From positions 744,001 through 808,000 of the forward strand of contig NZ_UNRA01000001.1 in the NCBI RefSeq assembly GCF_900537075.1: 64,000 nucleotides of DNA, given 5' to 3'. The notes beneath the pieces are model-generated. The model saw only the letters and a program-made list of their open reading frames with translations. It did not search any database and was not told the DNA's origin. Both the position numbers and the translations under genes were made by a program. The stretch comes from Tropicibacter sp. Alg240-R139. Lineage in GTDB: Bacteria > Pseudomonadota > Alphaproteobacteria > Rhodobacterales > Rhodobacteraceae. Shown piece by piece: positions 16,816-26,318 of the stretch; the first letter of the stretch is position 1, and each line of letters begins with the position of its first letter.

Positions 16816-18107
16816 CCACCAACGCAAGCCTTACTGAGCGCGCCCGCCGTGTCATGCCCGGCGGTGTCAGCCACGAACTGCGCTATCGCTCGCCCCATCC
16901 AAGCTATATCGCGCGGGCGGCAGGGGCAGAGAAATGGGACATCGAAGGCAAGCGGTACATCGATTTCAAGCTGGGGGCGGCGAGCCAACTTTTGGGGAAT
17001 TCCTGCCCTCAGGTGATGGAAGCAGTGGCCGCGCAGCTGACCAAAACGCCTTACACCGGCGATTGCCACGAACTCGAGATCGAATGGGCCGAATGGATTC
17101 AGCGCCTACTGCCTTCGGCTGATCTGGTGCGGTTCACCGGCTCGGGCACGGAAAGCACGATGTTGGCCTTGCGGCTGGGACGGGCGTATTCCGGGCGCGA
17201 CAAAGTGCTGCGGATCGACGGTCATTTCCACGGCTGGCACGACATGCTCCTGAAAGGGGCCAAGCCGGGCTTTGCGGGCGCGCCGTCTTTGGGCGTGCCG
17301 CAGGCGGTTATCGATCTGACTGTGGTTGCACTGCCGTCATTGGACGCGGTGGCAAACCTGCTGACGGATGACCAGATCGGCACGATCTTTGTCGAAGCAT
17401 CAGGCGCAAACTATGGCTCGGTTCCGCTGCCGGATGGGTTTTTGCAGGGCATCCGCGAGCTGGCCACGAAAACCGGCAAGGTGCTGATCTTTGACGAGGT
17501 GATCACCGGCTTTCGCTGGTCCCCCGGAGGGCGACAGGCGCGCGATGGCGTCGTGCCGGACCTGACCACATTGGCCAAGGTCGTAACCGGCGGTCTGCCG
17601 GGCGGCGCGATCTGCGGCAGGGCGGACATCATGGACCTGCTCGACCCAGGCAAGCCGCGCGAGGGGCTCGCTCCGTCAGTCAGCCACAAGGGCACGTTCA
17701 ATGCCGCTCCACTGGTGGCGGCAGGCGCAATTGCGGCGATGAAACTGCTCTCGACCGGCAAGGTTCAGGCCCAAGCCGACGCCATGGCCGCGCGGTTGCG
17801 AGATGGGATCAACCGCTGCTTTGAGACCCGCCAGATCAGCGCGCTGGCATATGGCGACAGCTCGACCTGCCACCTCTATTTCGGCGGGCGCAGCATCGAT
17901 GGGTTGAGCGCGGCTGAAATCCGCACCGTGCCCGCGCCGCTGGTGAACGGGCTGCGCGACGGGTTGCTCGAACGGGGAGTTGACTTCATGTCCTTCACCT
18001 CTTGCGTGACCTCCTGTGCCCACACGCCTGCGTTGATCGACGAGGCAATTGATATCTTTGACGAAACTCTGGCCGACCTGGTCATGAACCGAGTGATCGC
18101 GGCATGA
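16812..18107 (+). CDS. Class III aminotransferase, glutamate-1-semialdehyde aminomutase-like
   Basis: PLP enzyme of 431 residues, fold type I, class III. VMPGGVSHELR (14-24), FTGSGTESTMLALRLGRA (108-125), GHFHGWHD (137-144), FDEVITGFRW with PLP-contacting Asp228, and TLAKVVTGGLPGGA with PLP-binding Lys256 are visible. It resembles glutamate-1-semialdehyde 2,1-aminomutase, but the catabolic setting, ATGA-overlapped on both sides, makes an aminotransferase or aminomutase acting on the pathway substrate more likely than haem synthesis. Confidence 0.88.
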   Translation: MTTNASLTERARRVMPGGVSHELRYRSPHPSYIARAAGAEKWDIEGKRYIDFKLGAASQLLGNSCPQVMEAVAAQLTKTPYTGDCHELEIEWAEWIQRLLPSADLVRFTGSGTESTMLALRLGRAYSGRDKVLRIDGHFHGWHDMLLKGAKPGFAGAPSLGVPQAVIDLTVVALPSLDAVANLLTDDQIGTIFVEASGANYGSVPLPDGFLQGIRELATKTGKVLIFDEVITGFRWSPGGRQARDGVVPDLTTLAKVVTGGLPGGAICGRADIMDLLDPGKPREGLAPSVSHKGTFNAAPLVAAGAIAAMKLLSTGKVQAQADAMAARLRDGINRCFETRQISALAYGDSSTCHLYFGGRSIDGLSAAEIRTVPAPLVNGLRDGLLERGVDFMSFTSCVTSCAHTPALIDEAIDIFDETLADLVMNRVIAA

Positions 18108-20506
18108 GCACGCTTCCCTCTCACGCTCGCACTGTTGTCATTGGTGGCGGTGTTGTTGGCTGTTCTATCGCCTACCATTTGGCACGCGAGGGGCGGCAGG
18201 ACATTGTGGTTCTTGAACGTTCGAAATTGACCTCTGGCACGACTTGGCATGCCGCCGGTTTGGTGCGTCGGTTGCGCCCCTCGGCGACGCTGACCAAGCT
18301 GATCAACTACTCGATCGACCTGTACGGCGAGCTGGAACGCGAAACCGGGCAAGCCACAGGCTGGATTCAGACCGGATCGCTGACGTTGGCCACCAATCCC
18401 GACCGGTTGACCAACATCAAACGCCAGGTTTCGCTTGGCCGCGCCTTTGGGCTAGAGGCTGACGTGGTCGATGCAACCCGCGCCAAAGAGCTGTGGCCGT
18501 TGATCGAAACGGACGACGTAATCGGCGCGGTCTGGTCGCCTGCGGATGGGCGGGTGAACCCCTCGGACGTGGCGCTGGCGCTGTCCAAAGGCGCTCGGGC
18601 GCGCGGGGTTCAGATCTTCGAAGATACCCGCGTTACAGGGCTGCAAAAGAAAAGCGGGCGCATTTCCGGGGTCGAAGTGGGCGATCATGTGGTTGAGGCT
18701 GATGAGGTGGTGATTGCCTGCGGGCTTTGGTCTCGCGAAGTGGCCGCAATGGCAGGCGCGCGCATGCCGCTTTACGCTTGCGAACATTTCTACATCCTGA
18801 CCAAACCGTTGCCCGAGGTTCGGGCGCTTGGCAAAGGCGCACATCTGCCAACGCTGAACGATCAGGACGCGTTCCTGTATGCCCGCGACGATGTCGAAGG
18901 GCTTTTGGTGGGCTGCTTTGAACCCCATGCCAAGGGATTATCGCTGGACAAACTGCCCGCCGATTTCTCGTTCGACCTGCTGGATGAGGATTGGGATCAC
19001 TTCATGCCGATGATGGAAAACGCCCTGCGCCGCATTCCGGCGCTGGAACAGGCCGAGGTGCGGATGCTGCTGAACGGACCCGAGAGTTTTACTCTCGATA
19101 GCCAGTTCATGCTGGGTGAAAGTCCTGATGTGCCGGGGCTGTTCCTGATGGGCGGCATGAACTCCACTGGCATTGCGCTTGCCGGCGGGGCTGGCAAAGC
19201 GATGGCGGAATGGATCATCGCAGGAGAGCCGACGATGGAGCTGAACGAAGCTGATATCCGTCGTTTTTCGCCTGAAATGAACGTGCTCGGTGCATTGGAA
19301 GCCCGCATCCCCGAGGTTTTGGGCCGCCACTACGACAACCCTTATCCGGGCCGTTCGATGGAAACGGCGCGCGGGCAACGCCGATCACCGATCCATGCAG
19401 CTTTGGCGGCGGCTGGCGCTCGGTTCGAGGCGCGTGGTGGCTGGGAACGGGCGGTGCATTTCGGTGGCGAAGCTGCACATCTTCCGCTTACCTTTGGCGT
19501 GCCAGCCTGGCGTGAACAGGTGGAGCTTGAGGTCGAGGCTTGCCGTACCGGCGCAGCAATTCTGGACCAAAGTGCGTTTGGTAAGATCATGGTGCAGGGA
19601 CCGGATGCTTGTGCTTTTCTTAACCGCCTGTGCGCAGCACAGATGGACATCGCGGTGGGGCGGATCGCGTACACTCAGATATTGAATGCCAAGGGGGGCG
19701 TTGAAAGCGACCTGACTGTGCAGCGCCACGGTCGGGACAGCTACTTTATGATCGTGGGTGCGGGCGAGGTTGTACGTGACCTCAAACGAATGCGCGAAAC
19801 GCGCGGCGAGTTTCAGGTCGAGTTCACTGATGTCACCAGCGGTTATGCAATCCTCGGGTTAGCCGGGGCACGGGCACACGAGGTTTTGCAAGCCACCAGC
19901 AATTTGCCAGTGCCCACCCTGAAACGTTTCAACTTTGCACCGGTCGAGATTGGGCTGGCGCAGGCCTGGGCTGGGCAGCTGAGTTTCACCGGCGAACAGG
20001 GGTATGAGCTTTACATCCCCTCCGACATGGCCATGACAGCTTATGAGGCGTTGATTGCCGCCGGAGCATCCCATGCGGGTCTTTATGCCAGTGGTTCGTT
20101 GCGGATAGAAAGCGGGTTTCGCGCCTTTGGGCATGAGCTGTCGCCGGGCACCATTCCGCAAGAGGCTGGGCTTGGCACGTTCTGCGCCTTTGGCACGGGC
20201 TTTGTTGGCGAAGAGGCTTTGCGGGATCACCGGCCCAAACGCAGGATTGTGTCGCTGTTGTTTGATGATCCACAGGCGATACCAATCCATGACGAACCGG
20301 TCTATTTCAATGGCAAGGTTGCAGGACAAGTGACATCTGCTGCGTGGAGCTATCGGTTTGATCGGTCTGTCGCGCTGGCGATGATCGAAAATCCCACCGC
20401 TGAGCTGCTGCGGGGCGAAATTGTTCCCGGCTTAGAGGTGGAAATCGCCTGTACGCGCTACGCGGCGCGCGCATCCCTCAAACCCGCCAAAGAGGCGTTC
20501 CAATGA
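18104..20506 (+). CDS. Dimethylglycine/sarcosine dehydrogenase-type FAD protein with GcvT domain (1)
   Basis: Two-part N-demethylase of 800 residues. The N-terminal FAD-dependent oxidoreductase domain (about 8-370) has the dinucleotide motif VVIGGGVVGCSIAYHLAREG (11-30) and TTWHAAGLV, where His49 matches the covalent flavin histidine of dimethylglycine dehydrogenase. The C-terminal aminomethyltransferase (GcvT) folate-binding domain (about 425-790) includes FLNRLCAAQMD and SFTGEQGYELYIP. Such enzymes oxidise an N-methyl group and hand the one-carbon unit to tetrahydrofolate. ATGA-overlapped with both neighbours; paralogous to the next gene. Confidence 0.9.
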   Translation: MSTLPSHARTVVIGGGVVGCSIAYHLAREGRQDIVVLERSKLTSGTTWHAAGLVRRLRPSATLTKLINYSIDLYGELERETGQATGWIQTGSLTLATNPDRLTNIKRQVSLGRAFGLEADVVDATRAKELWPLIETDDVIGAVWSPADGRVNPSDVALALSKGARARGVQIFEDTRVTGLQKKSGRISGVEVGDHVVEADEVVIACGLWSREVAAMAGARMPLYACEHFYILTKPLPEVRALGKGAHLPTLNDQDAFLYARDDVEGLLVGCFEPHAKGLSLDKLPADFSFDLLDEDWDHFMPMMENALRRIPALEQAEVRMLLNGPESFTLDSQFMLGESPDVPGLFLMGGMNSTGIALAGGAGKAMAEWIIAGEPTMELNEADIRRFSPEMNVLGALEARIPEVLGRHYDNPYPGRSMETARGQRRSPIHAALAAAGARFEARGGWERAVHFGGEAAHLPLTFGVPAWREQVELEVEACRTGAAILDQSAFGKIMVQGPDACAFLNRLCAAQMDIAVGRIAYTQILNAKGGVESDLTVQRHGRDSYFMIVGAGEVVRDLKRMRETRGEFQVEFTDVTSGYAILGLAGARAHEVLQATSNLPVPTLKRFNFAPVEIGLAQAWAGQLSFTGEQGYELYIPSDMAMTAYEALIAAGASHAGLYASGSLRIESGFRAFGHELSPGTIPQEAGLGTFCAFGTGFVGEEALRDHRPKRRIVSLLFDDPQAIPIHDEPVYFNGKVAGQVTSAAWSYRFDRSVALAMIENPTAELLRGEIVPGLEVEIACTRYAARASLKPAKEAFQ

Positions 20507-22920
20507 CCGACACCCTGCGCACCACCCGCGTCGCCATCATCGGCGGCGGCATCATGGGCGTCGCGGCCCAGTTTCAGCTCGCTGAAAACGGATGGACCGA
20601 TACGATCCTGTTTGAGAAGGCGGAATTGACGAGCGGCTCAACCTGGCACGCCGCAGGACAGATCGCCCACGCTGTCGGAAGCCGCATTGCGGGGTGGATC
20701 AACAAGACGTCGGTTGCGACCTACAAACAGGTCGAGCAGGAAACGGGGCAGAGCATCGGCTGGCATGAGGTCGGGGGCTTTCGCATCGCCACCACGAACG
20801 ATGAAGTGGACTGGATGAAGTCCATCATGGGGGTCGGCAAATTGCTTGATCTGCCGATGGAACTGGTGGGGCCGGACGAGGTCGCCAAAGGCAACCCATT
20901 CTACAAGGTCGATGACGTCAAGGCCGCGATCCAAACGTTTAAGGATGGGCACATCGACCCCTCGGGCGTGACTATGGCGCTGGCCGCCGCGGCCCGCGCT
21001 CGTGGGGCCAAGATTGAGCGCCGCAACCGCGTGATCGGGGCCAGCCGCAAGGGTGACATGTGGTTGCTGCGCACCGAAAAGGGCGATGTGCTGGCTGAAC
21101 ATGTGGTGATCGCCGCCGGATCTTATGCCAATCAGGTGGGCGAATGGTTTGGGTTGAAGATCCCGAGCGTTTCCTGCCTGCATCACTATCTGGTCACTGA
21201 CACCGTGTCGGAATTCCTGGACCGTCCAGAACTGCCTGTCATGCGCGACAACGCTTTTGGCGGTTACATCCGGCAAGAACAGAAATCGGGCCTGATCGGG
21301 ATTTATGAGGGGCATGTTTGTCCCACAGTTTGGGAAATGCCCCATGGCGCGCCCTGGGCGGTCGAGAATGAGCTGTTCGAGGCAGATTACGACTCGATTG
21401 GTGATTTCTTGATGGTCGCCTTTGACAAGATGCCGATCCTGGCTGAACTGGGTATCAAGCGTGTGGTGCGCGGGGCAATCACTCACACTCCAGATGGGGG
21501 CATGCTGGTTGGTCCAAGTGGCGCGCCGAATGTCTGGCTGTCTTGTGGCTCGTCCATCGGTCTTGCCTGGGGCGGTGGCGCGGGCAAAGTGCTGGCAGAT
21601 TGGATGGTGCATGGTGCGACCGAGATCAACACGCGGTCGATGGACCCGCGTCGCTATGGAGATTTCAGCACCGATCACTATATCGTCGAACGCACCAAGG
21701 ACGAATTCATGCGCCGCCACGACACGCCTTGTCCGGGTAAGCAATTTCATTCGTTGCGGCCGTTGAACAAGCACCCGCTCTATGTCCGTCTTGCCGCCAA
21801 GGGCGCGGTCTTTGGCGAGGTTTCAGGCTGGGAACGCCCGCGCTACTTCGGCGCGGTGGGCGAGATCGAACAGATCGGCTGGGAGCACCAGAGCTGGCAC
21901 GCAAACGCCATGGCCGAAGCCAAGGCGACGCGCGCGGCAGCGGGGGTCATCGACCTGTGCGCCTTTGCCCAATTCGAAATCACCGGGCGAGACGCCGGCA
22001 AACTGTTGGATCGCCTGTCCGCCAACCGCATCCCGGCCAAGGACGGTTCCATTGGCCTGTGTCACCTGCTGACCGAGCAAGGCCGGTTCGAGACGGAAAT
22101 TACCATCTGGCGCATCGCCGAGGGGCGCTATTTCACCGGCTCTCCCATTGCCCGTGCCACCCCCGATTTTGCCTGGATGCAGTCCCATGTCCTGCCGGGT
22201 GAAGATGTCACTCTGATCAACCGCACCAACGACTGGGGGATGCTGGCGCTTTCGGGTCCGTCCTCTCGCACGATTTTGGCGCAGGGCACGGATGCGGAGC
22301 TGTCCAATGCTGCTTTCCGGTGGCTATCCGGTCAGGAAATCGAGGTCTTTGGTGTGCCATGTTACGCTCTGCGCGTGGCCTTTACCGGCGAACTGGGATG
22401 GGAATTGCACATGCCACTGGACCGCATCGCCGAGGTTTATGACAAGCTGCATGAGGTGGGCGCGACGCATGGTCTGGTCGATCTGGGCGGCTATGCATTC
22501 AACGGGTTGCGTATGGAAAAAGCCTATCGCGCGTCTGGCGAGCTGACCACGGATATCGGCATGTTCGACGTTGACCTGGATCGGTTCTTTCGGGGCGAAG
22601 GGCGCGATTTCATCGGCAAGAAGGCGGCGCTGGCGGCCAAGGATCATGTCGGCTGGGAGTTGCTCTACTGCGAGGTTCACAGCGAGCACATCGACGTGCA
22701 TGGCGGCGAGGTTGTGTTGCTCGATGGTGCGCCGGTTGGGCTGACCACGTCGGGTGGTTATGGTTACACCGTAGGCAAGAGCCTGGCCTTTGTTTTTGTC
22801 CGCAAGGGAACGCCGCACAAGGGGCTGAGTGTTTCGCTGCTCAATCAGGAACATCCCCTGACCGTGCTGGACGAGGCCGCGTTCGATCCAGAAAACCTGC
22901 GGCCGCGGCAGAATGCTTGA
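20503..22920 (+). CDS. Dimethylglycine/sarcosine dehydrogenase-type FAD protein with GcvT domain (2)
   Basis: Paralogue of the preceding flavoprotein, 805 residues and the same domain order: VAIIGGGIMGVAAQFQLAENG (10-30), STWHAAGQIAH with the presumed flavin-linked His49, then the GcvT domain (about 430-795) with LLDRLSANRIPAKDGSIG and AFTGELGWELHMP. Two such enzymes in series could remove two successive N-methyl groups after the MttB-type first demethylation, or act on different intermediates. Start overlaps as ATGA (20503-20506). Confidence 0.9.
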   Translation: MTDTLRTTRVAIIGGGIMGVAAQFQLAENGWTDTILFEKAELTSGSTWHAAGQIAHAVGSRIAGWINKTSVATYKQVEQETGQSIGWHEVGGFRIATTNDEVDWMKSIMGVGKLLDLPMELVGPDEVAKGNPFYKVDDVKAAIQTFKDGHIDPSGVTMALAAAARARGAKIERRNRVIGASRKGDMWLLRTEKGDVLAEHVVIAAGSYANQVGEWFGLKIPSVSCLHHYLVTDTVSEFLDRPELPVMRDNAFGGYIRQEQKSGLIGIYEGHVCPTVWEMPHGAPWAVENELFEADYDSIGDFLMVAFDKMPILAELGIKRVVRGAITHTPDGGMLVGPSGAPNVWLSCGSSIGLAWGGGAGKVLADWMVHGATEINTRSMDPRRYGDFSTDHYIVERTKDEFMRRHDTPCPGKQFHSLRPLNKHPLYVRLAAKGAVFGEVSGWERPRYFGAVGEIEQIGWEHQSWHANAMAEAKATRAAAGVIDLCAFAQFEITGRDAGKLLDRLSANRIPAKDGSIGLCHLLTEQGRFETEITIWRIAEGRYFTGSPIARATPDFAWMQSHVLPGEDVTLINRTNDWGMLALSGPSSRTILAQGTDAELSNAAFRWLSGQEIEVFGVPCYALRVAFTGELGWELHMPLDRIAEVYDKLHEVGATHGLVDLGGYAFNGLRMEKAYRASGELTTDIGMFDVDLDRFFRGEGRDFIGKKAALAAKDHVGWELLYCEVHSEHIDVHGGEVVLLDGAPVGLTTSGGYGYTVGKSLAFVFVRKGTPHKGLSVSLLNQEHPLTVLDEAAFDPENLRPRQNA

Positions 22921-22924
22921 TCCC

Positions 22925-23125
22925 ATGACTGCACCCTTTAACTCCTCAGCGGCAAATGTGATCGCCTTGCGCCCGTCAGGGCCCCCGCAGGCCGCGCGCA
23001 TGGTCGCTGAGCGGCTTTTTGAGGGTCGGTATGTTGGCGAAAACACGGGCGCGGTTTTCTATCGTCCCGGTGACACGCCTGCCATTGTGAGGACAGGCCA
23101 GACCACCGGAAGGCCACCCACATGA
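22925..23125 (+). CDS. Small protein of unknown function between flavoprotein and amidase genes
   Basis: Short frame of 66 residues from the ATG at 22925, or 70 from an ATG at 22913 that overlaps the flavoprotein stop. It ends in a TGA overlapping the amidase start as ATGA (23122-23125). No transmembrane segment or known motif; the C-terminal half reads RLFEGRYVGENTGAVFYRPG. Placement in an otherwise fully coupled operon is the main evidence that it is a gene. It may instead be a translated linker that keeps ribosomes coupled. Confidence 0.5.
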   Translation: MTAPFNSSAANVIALRPSGPPQAARMVAERLFEGRYVGENTGAVFYRPGDTPAIVRTGQTTGRPPT

Positions 23126-24483
23126 CCGATATTGCCACTCTGAATGCCGTCGACATAGTCGATCAAATCCGCACCGGAGCCTTGACGGCCACCCAAGTTC
23201 TGGCCGCCCATCGTGATCGGGTCGAGGCGGTGAATGGCGCGGTGAATGCCTTTGTCACGCTTGATTGGGAGGCATCACAGGCCCGCGCGGCAGAGCTGGA
23301 CTACATGGCGGCTCAGGGCCAATTTGCCGGTCCCTTGCACGGGGTGCCCGTTGCGATCAAGGATGTGTTCGAAACCAAAGGGCTGCGCACCACCTATGGC
23401 TCCAAATCATTTGAAACCCATGTGCCAGATGCCGACGCGCTGCATGTGAAACGGTTGCGCGACGCGGGCGCGGTGATCTTTGGCAAAACCAACACGCCTG
23501 AATTTGCCTTCTCTGGCCAAACATCAAATCCAGTTTCGGGCACCACCCGCAACCCGCACGATCCGACCAAAACGGTCGCGGGCAGTTCCGGTGGCGCGGC
23601 GGCGGCTTTGGCGGCTGGGATGGCACCGCTGGCAGATGGGTCGGATCTGGGCGGCTCAACCCGCACCCCGGGGGCGTGGTGTGGGGTTGTTGGGTATCGC
23701 CCAACATCTGGTTTGATCCCCTACGACCCGAACCCAACCCCCTTTGACGGGCTGTCCATCCCCGGTCCCATGGCGCGCAATGTAAGCGACCTCACCCTGA
23801 TGCTTGAGGTGATGCTGGGTAACACCGCAAAGCAGCCCCTGGGATATTGGGCCGAACCGCCAAGCCTTGCCTCCTTGAACGCGCCTGTGCAGCCGCGCAA
23901 GCTAGCGCTGTCGCTGGCCCCCTTTGGCGCTTCGGTCGATCCCTCGATCCAAGCCGCAATCGCGTCGGTCGCGGACATCTGCCGATCGGGGGGATGGCAG
24001 ATCGAAGAGGGCGCGCCTGACCTTGCTCCGCTCTTGCCGTTCGGCGGGCTGATCCGTGGGTTGTCGGCGCTTGGCTACCGCGATGCGATGCAGCCCGACA
24101 TGGCGCTGGCCAGCCCCAGTTTTGCCAGAGCCTGCGCCGCGGGCGAAGGGCTGAGCCTGCAGGATTACATCGACTATCGCCGCGTCCGAACTCAGGTATG
24201 GCAGAACACGGTGCGGTTCTTTGACACCTATGATTTTGCGCTCTGGCCCACCACCACCGGCCTTGCATTTTCCGCCGACCAGCCAGATCACGACCTGCCC
24301 GAGGACTGGCGCAGCGTGACCCTGACCCCGGTCATGGAGCTACCGTCAATTTCCATCCCCTTCGGCACCTCAAGTGACGGGATGCCGGTCGGATTGCACA
24401 TCACCGGGCCACGCGGGTCCGATGCCAAACTCTTGCGCTTTGCCAGGTGGATCGAGCGCACCGTTTCAGGAGACCTTAGATGA
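23122..24483 (+). CDS. Amidase-signature-family amidase
   Basis: Amidase of 453 residues with the Ser-cisSer-Lys triad: Lys80 in GVPVAIKDVFETKG, the GSSGG loop with Ser155/156, and nucleophile Ser179 in SDLGGSTRTPGAWCGVVGYRP. Cytoplasmic; no signal peptide. It belongs to the broad AS family, where GatA-like sequences are common, but the genome position next to demethylating flavoproteins points to hydrolysis of an amide intermediate. ATGA overlap at both ends. Confidence 0.9.
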   Translation: MTDIATLNAVDIVDQIRTGALTATQVLAAHRDRVEAVNGAVNAFVTLDWEASQARAAELDYMAAQGQFAGPLHGVPVAIKDVFETKGLRTTYGSKSFETHVPDADALHVKRLRDAGAVIFGKTNTPEFAFSGQTSNPVSGTTRNPHDPTKTVAGSSGGAAAALAAGMAPLADGSDLGGSTRTPGAWCGVVGYRPTSGLIPYDPNPTPFDGLSIPGPMARNVSDLTLMLEVMLGNTAKQPLGYWAEPPSLASLNAPVQPRKLALSLAPFGASVDPSIQAAIASVADICRSGGWQIEEGAPDLAPLLPFGGLIRGLSALGYRDAMQPDMALASPSFARACAAGEGLSLQDYIDYRRVRTQVWQNTVRFFDTYDFALWPTTTGLAFSADQPDHDLPEDWRSVTLTPVMELPSISIPFGTSSDGMPVGLHITGPRGSDAKLLRFARWIERTVSGDLR

Positions 24484-26150
24484 CAAAAATCACCGGCGGC
24501 GAAGCGGCCTATCGTGTTCTCAAGGCCAACGGGATCGACACCGTGTTTGGCCTGTTGGGCGGCTCGATGCTCGAGCTTTATGACGCGATGTACAAGGATG
24601 GTGCGATTGCCTACGTGGGCGCGCGGGATGAGCGCGCGGCGGGGCACATGGCCGATGCTTGGGCGCGGATGACTGGTAAACCGGGTGTTGTGCTGGGGGC
24701 GCAGGCCGGGCCGGGTGTTGTGAACCTGGTGACGGCGGTGGCCGAAGCGCAGTTGGCTTATTCGCCGCTGGTGGTCATCGCGGGTGCCATCAGCCGCTGC
24801 GATCACGCCAAGGATACATTCCAAGAGGTCGATCAGGTTGCGCTCTTTGCGCCGATCAGCAAGCGTTCGGTCATGGTCAGTGACGCCGCGCGCCTGCCTG
24901 CAATGCTTGAGGATGCGATCCGCCTGGCAAACTCGGGTCGACGGGGGCCGGTGGTTCTGCATGTGCCGCGCGATCTTTTTGCCGAAGCGGTGCCTGCAAA
25001 CGATCCGCAACCGGTGAATTTTGCCCGCCCGGGCCCTGCCGCGCCAGACGATGTTGCCGCCATCGCCGAGTTGCTGACCGGGGCCGAACGCCCGGTGATC
25101 TTTGCAGGCGGTGGCTTCAAATGGGGCAGAGGGCGCGACGCGTTGACCGCCTTGGCTGAACAACTGGAGGTGCCAGTTGTGGCCTCGACTGGCCATGCAG
25201 ATGTTATGCGCCACGGCCATCCGTGGTTTGCCGGTCAGGCCGGGCCGCGCGGCAACTGGGTGGCCAGCCGCCTGACGAAAGAGGCGGATGTGATGCTGGT
25301 GTTGGGTGCACGGCTGGGGTTCAATTCGACCTTTCATTCCAACGACTACGTCGGGCTTCAGACGCGCATTGCCCATGTGGACATCGACGGATCTGCGGTG
25401 GGGCGCTACTTTCCGGCCGAGATCGCAGTGCAGGCGGACGCCCGTTTGACGGCCGAGGCGTTAGCTTCGACGGCCCGCAAACCGCAGACCCACGATTGGC
25501 GTGCGGCTTTCGCGGCAGACATGGCCAGCTTGCGGGCCGAAAGGGACGAAGAGGCGCAGATCGCGACCTTGCCCATACATCCGCGCCGCGCACTGGCCGA
25601 AATCCGCGCGGCCCTTCCCGAAGACGCCATCGTCACCCTGGACACTGGCAACACCTGCCTGCAGGCCGCTGACCGACTGGCGCATTACGAACCGCTTTCG
25701 CTGATCACGCCGCTGGACTTCGGGCTGGTGGGCTTTGGTCTGGCTGCTGCTATCGGCGCCAAGGCAGCCATGCCCGAACGACCAGTGGTGGCGGTGATGG
25801 GGGACGGGGCGATCGGGTACACGATGATCGAGATTCAGACCGCGATTCAGTACCAGCTGCCCATCGTGGTCGTCGTTCTGGATAACGAAGCATGGGGAGC
25901 CGAGAAGGCTTATCAGCAGGAGTTCTACGGCGGACGCTTGCTGGGGGCAGAGATACAATCGCCCCGGTTCGACAAGTTTGCCGAGCTTTGTGGTGGGCAG
26001 GGGATCTGGGTGAATGGCCCGGGCGAAGTCGGCCCCGCGCTGACCCGCGCCGTAGCCAGCAATCAGACCACCGTCATCCAGGGAAAGATAGACCCCAAAG
26101 CGCTGATGACTCTGCGAAAGGACCTGTTCAAAACGGTTGATCAAGATTGA
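24480..26150 (+). CDS. Thiamine-diphosphate-dependent enzyme, acetolactate synthase-like
   Basis: TPP enzyme of 556 residues with the three-domain layout of acetohydroxyacid synthases: N-terminal PYR domain with the activating Glu51 in ARDERAAGHMADAWAR, a central domain, and a C-terminal PP domain with the GDGAIGYTMIEIQTAIQ motif and downstream DNEAWG (about 440-470). Catabolic relatives include sulfoacetaldehyde acetyltransferase, benzoylformate decarboxylase and glyoxylate carboligase; the exact reaction cannot be read. Last gene of the coupled operon (ATGA, 24480-24483), so it probably works on a 2-oxo acid or aldehyde end product. Confidence 0.85.
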   Translation: MTKITGGEAAYRVLKANGIDTVFGLLGGSMLELYDAMYKDGAIAYVGARDERAAGHMADAWARMTGKPGVVLGAQAGPGVVNLVTAVAEAQLAYSPLVVIAGAISRCDHAKDTFQEVDQVALFAPISKRSVMVSDAARLPAMLEDAIRLANSGRRGPVVLHVPRDLFAEAVPANDPQPVNFARPGPAAPDDVAAIAELLTGAERPVIFAGGGFKWGRGRDALTALAEQLEVPVVASTGHADVMRHGHPWFAGQAGPRGNWVASRLTKEADVMLVLGARLGFNSTFHSNDYVGLQTRIAHVDIDGSAVGRYFPAEIAVQADARLTAEALASTARKPQTHDWRAAFAADMASLRAERDEEAQIATLPIHPRRALAEIRAALPEDAIVTLDTGNTCLQAADRLAHYEPLSLITPLDFGLVGFGLAAAIGAKAAMPERPVVAVMGDGAIGYTMIEIQTAIQYQLPIVVVVLDNEAWGAEKAYQQEFYGGRLLGAEIQSPRFDKFAELCGGQGIWVNGPGEVGPALTRAVASNQTTVIQGKIDPKALMTLRKDLFKTVDQD

Positions 26151-26318
26151 TTTGCCTGCGTATCGCGCAATCCTTTGTTGTCCTCCGCCAGCTTAGGTCG
26201 ATAGATGTGTTGCACGCGTGCCGGGCGCGCTCGCGGTTTCGGCTTTTCGGACAGCCGCTTGCCCGGCCATGATGCTGTGACCTAAAGTAAGACGTAGTCT
26301 GAGGGGGCATCACGGCGT

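Noticed and set aside
20638-21774. Minus-strand frame of 378 residues within the second flavoprotein gene
   Set aside because: Composition rich in His, Arg and Pro with no motif; antisense shadow of a well-supported gene.
26151-26318. Inverted GCCGGGC/GCCCGGC arms between TPP enzyme and glycosyltransferase genes
   Set aside because: Arms are only seven bases with a loop of over 30 bases and no T-run; not convincing as a terminator.
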